Part shown: piece after piece, positions 38,601 through 45,151 of the stretch | Numbering within the stretch: the stretch's first letter is position 1 | How the letters are laid out: every line of letters starts with the position of its first letter | Assembly: GCA_016933045.1 (NCBI GenBank) | Contig: JAFGBR010000050.1 | Location: 372,001-436,000 of the forward strand | From: Marinilabiliaceae bacterium | GTDB lineage: Bacteria; Bacteroidota; Bacteroidia; Bacteroidales; Marinilabiliaceae | Reading direction: 5' to 3' | DNA: 64,000 nt | Program-made: the position numbers and the translations under genes | The notes under the pieces: generated by a model | Told to the model about the DNA's origin: nothing | Database searches by the model: none | What the model saw: only the letters and a program-made list of their open reading frames with translations

Positions 38601-40128
38601 ATGCAGCACCATCAAAAGCACGGCCAGAATTGGCAATACGTCCGTCTTGTGTCAGATAACCAATTTTGCTCAAATTATGGTCAAAAACAATAATTTTACC
38701 CTCTTTAGTCCCAATCCAAATTCGGTTAAACTCATCAATTAAACCCGATCTTATATCATTTGATAAAAAAGAATTAGCATTAATAATGGGTTGAATAAGA
38801 TGAAACTTATTAGAAGTAAAAGTAACCTTTTCAATACCTTTTGTACGAGTACACATCCATAGGTTTCCCTGCCTGTCTGAATATAAAGAATGAAGATATT
38901 TTGAAAAAAGTACCCGAGATGATGTTTTATCGTTATAAAAAGGCATTAATTTTTCTGTGTTTTTATTATAAAACGAGAAACCACCTCCATACGGATGAAC
39001 CCATAAATTGTCATTTATATCTTCAAGTATAAAAAACTCGGGTTTTTCGAAACTGGTATTAGTATTTTCATTAGAGATTAAATGTGTTCTAATTTTATTC
39101 CTTGATGATAAAAACTGTGTTATTCCCATGTAATCCTGCTGTATCCACACATCACCATTTTTCGACATATAGGTATTCAAAATTATATTTCCCGGTAATG
39201 GTAGATTACTTTGTGAGTTATAATGGCTAAATAGACTATTATTTTTGTTAAACACAAAAAAACCATCACTAAACGTTGCGATAAAAAAACATGAGTCATT
39301 AAGCTGATAAATACTTTGAATATTTGATTTGGTAGGCACATTAAGTAATTTATATTTGCCTCCCTTTTTCTGATACTGCCATAAACGACCTTTACTGGAA
39401 CCAAACCAAATAACATTATCAAGCTCAAGATATGCCTGAAACGATTGTCGGGTTTCGATATTATCAGGTTCGGTTTCGAAAAAATAAGGTTGAGGTTTTT
39501 CTTGCCCCTGTTTATAAAGAAATAATCCATTATCGGTTAATATCCACTCATTTCCATCATTATCTTCTTTAACCTGATATATAGTATTACTTTCTAAAAG
39601 ACCATTTTTTTTGTTAAACTCCTTAAAATTAACCTTTTTATCATTGCTATTTTTTTCAATCCGTAAAGCTCCTTCATTATCAGATAAAAGCCAAACTGCA
39701 CCACTTTTTAAACATGCTATATTTGCAACAGGAGCCCAACTGCCCTGATACTGAGAATTAAGAGGAGGAATATTAACAAATGTTTCGGTAGCAGGATCGA
39801 AACGACACACATCTTTTCCATAAAGTAAAATCCAGATAAAACCATCAGAGTCTTCAACAATTTTATCAATACGACTGTTTGACATTCGCACAGGGTCGCC
39901 GGGTTTAACCTTATAATTGGTAAATGAAAAACCGTCAAATTTACATAATCCATCCCAGGTTCCAAACCACATATATCCAGTTCTATCCTGGATAATACTC
40001 ATTACAGTATTTTCCGAAAGACCATTTTTATTTGAATAGTGTTGGATGTTACAAAGTGGCTGAGAATATAAAACAATAGTCAAAGCCAAATTAATTATAA
40101 TGAAGAATAATTTTGTTTTTTGCATCAT
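35683..40128 (-). CDS. Hybrid two-component system regulator (HTCS)
   Basis: This 1481-residue protein has a signal peptide, a periplasmic sensor of two-bladed-propeller repeats (about 25-840, many GYMWFGTWDGL-like units), a Y_Y_Y domain (about 845-910), one membrane segment (917-940), HisKA with phosphoacceptor His965 (DISHELRTP), HATPase with intact N and G boxes (about 1070-1185), a receiver with phospho-Asp1272 (ISDLMMPVMNG) and an AraC-type DNA-binding domain (about 1385-1479). Such HTCS proteins bind a breakdown oligosaccharide in the periplasm and switch on nearby polysaccharide-use genes. Flanked by GH105, GH43, GH28 and uronate genes, it probably senses a pectin fragment. Confidence 0.95.
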   Translation of the reverse strand: MMQKTKLFFIIINLALTIVLYSQPLCNIQHYSNKNGLSENTVMSIIQDRTGYMWFGTWDGLCKFDGFSFTNYKVKPGDPVRMSNSRIDKIVEDSDGFIWILLYGKDVCRFDPATETFVNIPPLNSQYQGSWAPVANIACLKSGAVWLLSDNEGALRIEKNSNDKKVNFKEFNKKNGLLESNTIYQVKEDNDGNEWILTDNGLFLYKQGQEKPQPYFFETEPDNIETRQSFQAYLELDNVIWFGSSKGRLWQYQKKGGKYKLLNVPTKSNIQSIYQLNDSCFFIATFSDGFFVFNKNNSLFSHYNSQSNLPLPGNIILNTYMSKNGDVWIQQDYMGITQFLSSRNKIRTHLISNENTNTSFEKPEFFILEDINDNLWVHPYGGGFSFYNKNTEKLMPFYNDKTSSRVLFSKYLHSLYSDRQGNLWMCTRTKGIEKVTFTSNKFHLIQPIINANSFLSNDIRSGLIDEFNRIWIGTKEGKIIVFDHNLSKIGYLTQDGRIANSGRAFDGAAYCMAKDDNGKIWIGTKGDGLYELTPIMYNSNNNSFNIKNFRYENDNLYSLSNNSVYHLYIDSKKRLWIATFGGGLNLLSQKNDGSDFFYNHRNNLNSYPNNSCYRARYITADYNNNIWVATTNGIITFSDDFVEPESISFNHITYQQNDSNCLSNNDIHYIHVTKNRDIYLATFGGGLNKLIASDNNHSFRFKHYNMNSGLPSDVLLTINEDSKGFLWISTENGLSRFDQDHEIFDNYSEVDFGFPISFSEAVTINDRNDAIYFGTSTGLLKMYPDSIQKSSFVPPIVFTELKLFNKTVVANPDNSILKNNINHVDNIVLNHNQNIFSIGFAALDMKNPEAVQFAYMLDGLENEWNYVSNKQIASYTNLSAGNYVFKVKSTNGDGRWVNNIRELPITVLPSFWATPWAMFLYFIVALILIFATVYILFTIYRLRHKVQVESQLANIKLNFFTDISHELRTPLTLITGPVENVLQNSTLSPDIREQLIIVGNNTNRMLRLINQILDFVKLQNNKMKLHIENVEMVQFLNQIMDYFKFYAIEKDIKFEFQNPSTPVYIWADRDKLEKIVFNLLSNAFKYIQTGKTITLFLSETDQNINITVKDTGIGINEKKATDLFKRFENIWSGNSIEQPSTGIGLSIVKELITMHHGTIEVESQEGIGSSFILTFKKGLTHFPDDVEIIVNDNSETELENYESKSDFSFDKLNFNIDKHNQQPIILVVEDNDDVRSFICKLLDKKYNIIQAPDGEKGLRMAQEYLPDLIISDLMMPVMNGVQFLESVRSDFNISHTPFVILSAKTAIEAQVEGFEKGADAYITKPFSTAYLLTRVDNLLNKTQQLQSRANDQKYSDKFELEPSKIEITSHDNQFLQAIMSIMEKNMDNGDLVVENFVDEMAVSRSVFFKKLKSLTGLAPVEFIREMRLKRAVQLIEESEYNLSQIAYMVGINTPRYFSKCFKQKYGVTPTKYRENYLANNN

Positions 40129-40163
40129 TACGTTTTCCCTCCCTCAATTATCATAACATACCT

Positions 40164-40192
40164 CAAAACTAATCAATTAATTATCACATCAA
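40164..40192 (-). promoter_or_regulatory. Candidate Bacteroidota promoter for the hybrid regulator
   Basis: On the minus strand TAGTTTTG (complement of 40164-40171) matches TAnnTTTG exactly, with TTG (complement of 40190-40192) 18 bases further upstream. It lies about 36 bases before the HTCS start codon. Confidence 0.45.
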
Positions 40193-40201
40193 TATAAAAA
40201 T

Positions 40202-41068
40202 TTATATTTTTGAAGCAATGTCTTTTATAAAATCGGACAAAGGTTTTTTAAACTCATCACGTTTAAGTGCATATTCAATAGTAGTTTTAATATAGTCAAG
40301 TTTATTGCCAATATCGTAACGTTTTCCTTCAATAGTTATTGAGTATAAACTTTCTTGTTTTTGCAAAATACGTAAAGCATCGGTAAGTTGAATTTCATTC
40401 CCTTTACCGCGGGCTGTTTTTTCAAGTGCATCAAATATTTGAGGGGTTAAAATGTAACGTCCGGCAATGGCCAGGTTCGATGGAGCCTCCTGAATAGATG
40501 GTTTCTCAATTAACTGATCGAGTTTCATAATTGTATCACTCACCTTTTCACCACCAACAATTCCATAGCGCGACACTTTATCGCGAGGAACAGTTTCGAC
40601 AGCAATAACAGTTTGTTGAAACTGATTATATACATCAATCATTTGTTGAGTTACCGGAATGACAGAATCAATAATTGTATCGCCCAATAAAACAGCAAAA
40701 GGTTCACCGGCACAATGATCTTTTGCATAACTAATAGCATCACCTAACCCATTCAATTCCTTTTGACGGATATAATGAATATTGGCCATATCCTCAATAT
40801 GCCTGATTTGAGTATATAAAGCTTCCTCTTCTTTCTCGATAATACGCGATTCGAGTTCAAAATTTTTATCAAAATGATCCTCAATAGAGCGTTTTCCACG
40901 CCCTGTAATAATTAAAATATCCTCAATTCCCGAATCGACAGCTTCTTGCACAACATATTGAATAACAGGAGTATCTATAATAGGTAACATCTCTTTAGGT
41001 TGGGCCTTAGTAGCCGGAAGAAAACGAGTTCCAAAACCGGCTGCCGGTATTACTGCTTTTTTTATCAT
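40202..41068 (-). CDS. galU: UTP-glucose-1-phosphate uridylyltransferase
   Basis: This 288-residue nucleotidyltransferase has the GalU opening PAAGFGTRFLPATKAQPKEMLPI, then EAVDSGIEDILIITGRGK and VLLGDTI near 130-136. It makes UDP-glucose from UTP and glucose-1-phosphate; some relatives also accept uronic acid or galactose 1-phosphates. It follows the glucuronokinase-like gene by 11 bases on the same strand, so the two are probably co-transcribed. Confidence 0.9.
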   Translation of the reverse strand: MIKKAVIPAAGFGTRFLPATKAQPKEMLPIIDTPVIQYVVQEAVDSGIEDILIITGRGKRSIEDHFDKNFELESRIIEKEEEALYTQIRHIEDMANIHYIRQKELNGLGDAISYAKDHCAGEPFAVLLGDTIIDSVIPVTQQMIDVYNQFQQTVIAVETVPRDKVSRYGIVGGEKVSDTIMKLDQLIEKPSIQEAPSNLAIAGRYILTPQIFDALEKTARGKGNEIQLTDALRILQKQESLYSITIEGKRYDIGNKLDYIKTTIEYALKRDEFKKPLSDFIKDIASKI

Positions 41069-41079
41069 TAGTATATTAT

Positions 41080-42075
41080 TTAAAGGATATATGGTTTAAT
41101 TACTCTGGCATTAATTCGTTTCAAATTAACAATTAGTTTTCGCAATGTTTCATCGTTTTGGTACATGCCTATTATAGCACCGCCCGAACCCGAAAATTTA
41201 GCTGATGCACCACATGCACGAGCGGTATTTACCAACTCCATATTACTTTCCGATATATTCATTATTTTACAACGCAAATCGAAATTCAAATCGATTAGCC
41301 TGTTTAATTCATTAAAATCATGATTTAAAATTGCTGTTTTACCTTTTTCGGCACATTCAGCAATTTCATGTAATGTATCAAAAACAAATGCTTCACCTTT
41401 ATCGTAACGTTCTTTTATGTTATTTAAAACAGTACCCGACACCTTACTTAATTCGGTTTTATAAGCCAAATATAATTTAGGCAGTTTTGTAGAATCGAGC
41501 CGTTCATATTTTCCATACTCATGAGTTTCAATAAAAGATTTATCAAAATCCATAAAAACACAACCTTCAAAAACCTGAATAACCCTATCCTGTAGCCCAG
41601 CATTAATTCCCAGTTCATCCTGTTCAACAGTTAAAATAAGCGTTGGCAAATACTCTTCAGAAATTTCAATACCATAAAATTTCATCAAAGCTTTCATTGT
41701 TGCTGTTATAATAGCACTTGATCCTGCTAATCCAACCTGACGGGGAATTGTGGTACTATACTCTATTGTAAAATTTTTATTGTCGAGCTTTATATTTTGA
41801 CTGGTACAATATTCCGAAAATTTTTTAATGGCAGCTTTAATTAACCTGATACCACCATAATACCCGGTTAATTTAACTGTTTCGGACAAATGATGAATAT
41901 TTCGAAAAACATTTTTTTCTTCATCGGTTTCTTTAATATGTAATTCGGGGGTTTCGTATATCTTTACCGTTGCCCCAAAGTTTTTAATAATTATTGAAAT
42001 AGTTTTCCCAAAATACCCATCAGAAGGGTTTCCAAGCAAACCGGCTCTTGCAAACGCACGTGATTCGATTATCAT
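41080..42075 (-). CDS. GHMP kinase, glucuronokinase-like
   Basis: This 331-residue GHMP kinase has ARAGLLGNPSDGYFGKTIS at residues 10-28, a pattern shared with plant glucuronokinases, the ATP-binding motif GLAGSSA at 115-121 and the C-terminal motif KFSGSGGAI. By analogy it would phosphorylate glucuronic (or galacturonic) acid at C1, giving the 1-phosphate. Position directly upstream of galU suggests conversion to a UDP-uronate. Related heptose or mevalonate kinases are alternatives, but the GNPSD-YFGKT signature favours the uronate type. Substrate remains inference. Confidence 0.7.
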   Translation of the reverse strand: MIIESRAFARAGLLGNPSDGYFGKTISIIIKNFGATVKIYETPELHIKETDEEKNVFRNIHHLSETVKLTGYYGGIRLIKAAIKKFSEYCTSQNIKLDNKNFTIEYSTTIPRQVGLAGSSAIITATMKALMKFYGIEISEEYLPTLILTVEQDELGINAGLQDRVIQVFEGCVFMDFDKSFIETHEYGKYERLDSTKLPKLYLAYKTELSKVSGTVLNNIKERYDKGEAFVFDTLHEIAECAEKGKTAILNHDFNELNRLIDLNFDLRCKIMNISESNMELVNTARACGASAKFSGSGGAIIGMYQNDETLRKLIVNLKRINARVIKPYIL

Positions 42076-42159
42076 GTTTAAACGAAATTTTTATCGAAAA
42101 TATAAAAAATGAGCTCAAAAACAATTAATAATTCAAATGCAAACTATTGTATTGCATAA

Positions 42160-42351
42160 GAAAGCACTGTTTTCAGATATGTCTGTTCTGTTATTCTGGT
42201 TGTATCTATCAGTCTTATAGAAGGAAAAGGTAAAGATAATAAAAAAGCTATTTATTATGATAAAAGTATATTTAAAACAACTCCGAAATTTAACCTGAGT
42301 GCAGGAATCATAATATTACTTCTTGTAATTCTTTACATTTGCTTTTGGTAA
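42160..42351 (+). pseudogene. C-terminal remnant of a sodium/solute symporter (SSS family)
   Basis: Reading plus-strand codons from 42160 to TAA 42349-42351 gives 63 residues with no start codon: a hydrophobic helix ending SVILVVSISLIEGKGKD, then NKKAIYYDKSIFKTTPKF, then a last helix ending LLVILYICFW. This ending (charged loop, FK-T-P-F, helix, terminal LY-xFW) is typical of Bacteroidota sodium/glucose-type symporters of about 500 residues. A stop at 42157 and unrelated DNA upstream show that only the tail is left. It lies antiparallel between the glucuronokinase-like and GH28 genes, so a sugar or uronate transporter has been lost here. Confidence 0.6.
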
Positions 42352-42392
42352 AAAAAACCACCAGAACACATAATAAATTTGTGTTCTGGTGG
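42349..42392 (-). terminator. Strong terminator downstream of the GH28 gene
   Basis: Thirteen perfect pairs (42358-42370 with 42380-42392) and a 9-base loop. On the minus strand an 8-base T run follows. It ends GH28 transcription and overlaps the stop codon of the symporter remnant. Confidence 0.9.
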
Positions 42393-42420
42393 AAGAATAT
42401 ATTTATTAAAAATATTACCG

Positions 42421-43755
42421 TTATAAATCCAACAATTTATTGTTCACTTTTACATTTTTCAATACAATTCCGTCAAACAGCGAAACCTGAATAGAATCCT
42501 TCTCTTTTGCTTTAACATCAATATTTTCGAGTGTAAAATTTCTTAAACTATCATACTCAGTAACGCCAATTTCGGTAAAATGAATTGTATTAAGTTTAAT
42601 ATTTCGGAAAGTGATATTTTCAGATACAGATACAGGAGGAGTTTCGCGCCCCTGCAAATCGAAAAACTGTCGCCATGGACGAATATAAATTGCTGTACGC
42701 AAACCTCCGGTTATATTTTCGATAGTTATATACTCATATTTTTGAGGGGTATCAGGTCGCATTTTTAAAAACAACATACGACTTGCCCCATCAATTTTAC
42801 AATTACGCATAATAACATTACGGTTATGAATCGACTCACTTCCGCAGGTTAACACAGAGTGACACCATCCATACTCATTATCTTCAATAAGAATAAACAT
42901 ATTTGGCCCATTATTTGGGTCTTCATCGGCCCAGGGACCTTTACCACCTTTTAAAGTTACTGCATCATCGTTAACTGACATATAACAGCCTTTAATAAGA
43001 ACATTACTACACACATCAATATCGACAGCATCAGAACTTGGTGCAGCCACTGGTTCTTTTGGAGCATATATATTAGCATTAAGTATTTTTACATTATTAC
43101 ACTGGTACAAATGAGTTGTCCAAAAACCCGAGTTATGTAGCTTTACATCCTGAATTTGAACATCGTTGCTACCCCAGATAAATACAAGCCGGGGGCGCGA
43201 TACTTCGAGGTTAGTACAATATTTATTTTCCTTGCGTCGTTGCCAAAAGGCTTCCCAATATTTAAGTCCGTTTCCATCAATAGTACCATTTCCAGATATA
43301 GAAAACCCATTTACGTTATATGCATTTATTAAAGCCGGGAAATAATCGAGGTTTTGTCCCTCCATACGCGATGGCTGAATAGGATAGTTCGAAATATCAT
43401 CCGATCCTTTAAGAACAGCCCCCTTCTGAACATGAAGCTTTGTACCCGGCTTAAAAAACAAAGCACCACTAAGATAAGTCCCTGAAGGTATAACAACAAC
43501 ACCTCCAACTTCAGAAGCAGCATCAATAGCTTTTTGAATAGCAACAGTATTAATTGAATCGCCACCTTCAACAGCACCAAAATCAGTAATAATAAATTGT
43601 TGACCTAATTGGCTTAAATCAAGCTTTGTGGTATCTTTAAACCAACCTGAAATTGGTGTCCCATCTGGCCAAAGATCAATTTTTTGCTGGGTTTGACACG
43701 ATAAAAAAGTAATGAAAACAAAAGTAGCAATTGTAAGTTTTAAGAGGTTGTTCAT
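42421..43755 (-). CDS. Polygalacturonase-like glycoside hydrolase family 28, lipoprotein
   Basis: Numbered from ATG 43755, this is a 444-residue protein with a lipoprotein signal ending TFLSC (Cys20) and a right-handed beta-helix. GH28 landmarks are present: SSDAVDID (about 240-247, replacing NTDGID), NDDAVTLK around 264-271, WCHS around 298-301 in place of GHG, and MLFLK in place of RIK. The fold is GH28, and the SSDAVDID form is seen in exo-acting or rhamnogalacturonan-active members. It should hydrolyse galacturonic linkages in the periplasm or at the membrane. A TTG four codons upstream (43767) is also open. It is transcribed alone and ends at a strong terminator. Confidence 0.88.
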   Translation of the reverse strand: MNNLLKLTIATFVFITFLSCQTQQKIDLWPDGTPISGWFKDTTKLDLSQLGQQFIITDFGAVEGGDSINTVAIQKAIDAASEVGGVVVIPSGTYLSGALFFKPGTKLHVQKGAVLKGSDDISNYPIQPSRMEGQNLDYFPALINAYNVNGFSISGNGTIDGNGLKYWEAFWQRRKENKYCTNLEVSRPRLVFIWGSNDVQIQDVKLHNSGFWTTHLYQCNNVKILNANIYAPKEPVAAPSSDAVDIDVCSNVLIKGCYMSVNDDAVTLKGGKGPWADEDPNNGPNMFILIEDNEYGWCHSVLTCGSESIHNRNVIMRNCKIDGASRMLFLKMRPDTPQKYEYITIENITGGLRTAIYIRPWRQFFDLQGRETPPVSVSENITFRNIKLNTIHFTEIGVTEYDSLRNFTLENIDVKAKEKDSIQVSLFDGIVLKNVKVNNKLLDL

Positions 43756-43850
43756 AATTATATACAATTAGTTGTTTGTAATTTTTTAGAACCTTAAATA
43801 TACAATCAACTTATAGTGTTATCAAAACAAAGAACTCATTATTTAAAAAG

Positions 43851-43882
43851 AAAAAACCGATGCACAATAACTCATGCACCGG
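43851..43882 (-). terminator. Terminator downstream of the phytase gene
   Basis: On the minus strand nine pairs with two G-U wobbles (43874-43882 with 43857-43865) are followed by six T. It ends the TonB receptor-phytase transcript. Confidence 0.7.
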
Positions 43883-43914
43883 ATAGAATATTGAGAAAAC
43901 AAGAGAAATAATTA

Positions 43915-45057
43915 TTACTTATTTAAAACAGGAATAACACACTCGAATGGAACATACTTAAAATTCTGATTCATCAAACTGTCACCATCAAAATTAAACC
44001 CATCCTGAAGTACAATTAACCCATTTGGATAAAATGACCCCAATGGGACAGAAACAACTTCCAAACCATCAGTTTCTTCGACTCCATCAATCACTCCATT
44101 AATTACTTTAAAACTACCAACATACTTATCGTTAACCCCAATATTAAAAATAGCATAAGAAAAACTTCCCTGACTCGAAGCCATTAAATAAGTTTGACAA
44201 TTATAACTAAACAATGCAATGCCTTCGATATCGTAAGTAATATCGACATTTAACGAATCACTGTCAGCTAATTTTTCAGGGATGGCAAAACTATTAAGCA
44301 AATCGACTTTAAAAATCCCTTCCTGTTCAACCCCATAATAAAGAATCCCTGTTGAATCATTAGTAACCATACCTTCGAGCTGACTGCTCACCTTAAATGA
44401 TCGAATTAACCGGTAATATATTGAATCGCTTTCATAATTAAGATACCATTGTTCAATTTGAAAATCTTTTCCATTGACAATACTATAATGTTTTTGCTCT
44501 TTAGTATTATAATAATTACATATACCATAAACTTCGGAAACACCCGAAGGAATATTGGCAATAACATTTGATAATTTTACCGAATCGGGGTCGATAACAA
44601 AAACAGATATAGTGTTTAAACTACGGTTAGTACCGGTAACCAGAGATACAACTTTCCCTTTATAATAAAAGCCATTCTTTAAATCAATATTATTAATATG
44701 ACCGCAATCGATAAATTGCTTAGTGTTACCATCCAAATCGTAGACATACACACCCCCTTTTTTATTAGTACCCAAAACCAAACTTTGTTCGGCATTATTT
44801 GGGTTTACCCAAATAGCAGGATCATCGGCTGCATCTTCACCCTCAAGCGATTTAACAGGTTCTGTTTCAGCTGTGGCAGTAACTGCAAATTCAATCATAT
44901 TTTGACGAGACAAAGCTTCTATCATCTCCAACGAATCTTCACGAGCTTCAGCATTTCTAACAATAAGAAGAGTATCCTGTTTACCCGTTTTAGTACTACA
45001 AGCAATAAAAAACATGCAAAAGAGATAAAGAATAGAAATGTATTTTATATTTTTCAT
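43915..45057 (-). CDS. Beta-propeller phytase (3-phytase), lipoprotein
   Basis: Numbered from ATG 45057, this is a 380-residue protein with a lipoprotein signal ending FIAC (about residue 20) and a six-bladed beta-propeller with EDAADDPAIWVNP near 74-86, GTNKKGGVYVYDLDG near 97-111, a DIEGIALF segment and a DGLEVV segment. These Asp/Glu-rich loops hold calcium in beta-propeller phytases, which release phosphate from inositol hexakisphosphate. A TTG five codons upstream (45072) is open but less likely. The leader element ends 22 bases before the ATG. It follows a TonB receptor gene, a common phytase pairing. Confidence 0.9.
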   Translation of the reverse strand: MKNIKYISILYLFCMFFIACSTKTGKQDTLLIVRNAEAREDSLEMIEALSRQNMIEFAVTATAETEPVKSLEGEDAADDPAIWVNPNNAEQSLVLGTNKKGGVYVYDLDGNTKQFIDCGHINNIDLKNGFYYKGKVVSLVTGTNRSLNTISVFVIDPDSVKLSNVIANIPSGVSEVYGICNYYNTKEQKHYSIVNGKDFQIEQWYLNYESDSIYYRLIRSFKVSSQLEGMVTNDSTGILYYGVEQEGIFKVDLLNSFAIPEKLADSDSLNVDITYDIEGIALFSYNCQTYLMASSQGSFSYAIFNIGVNDKYVGSFKVINGVIDGVEETDGLEVVSVPLGSFYPNGLIVLQDGFNFDGDSLMNQNFKYVPFECVIPVLNK

Positions 45058-45074
45058 ATGAAAATTTATCAAAT

Positions 45075-45143
45075 AAAGCCGGATGTAAGTCGCATGATGA
45101 ATTTACATTCATATTTATAATTAACGAATCATGCTCGTTTCAT
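45075..45143 (-). repeat. 69-bp double-hairpin leader element, copy 2
   Basis: Second copy of the element at 7890-7958. The long stem (around 45081-45110) keeps about 11 pairs with loop GCATGAT at 45092-45098, although several paired bases differ from copy 1. The second hairpin AACGA/TCGTT (45123-45127 with 45135-45139) and its loop ATCATGC (45128-45134) are identical. It fills the 94-base gap between the TonB receptor stop and the phytase ATG, and lies 22 bases before that ATG. The five-codon ATG AAA CGA GCA TGA frame is conserved. Confidence 0.75.
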
Positions 45144-45151
45144 TTATTAGT

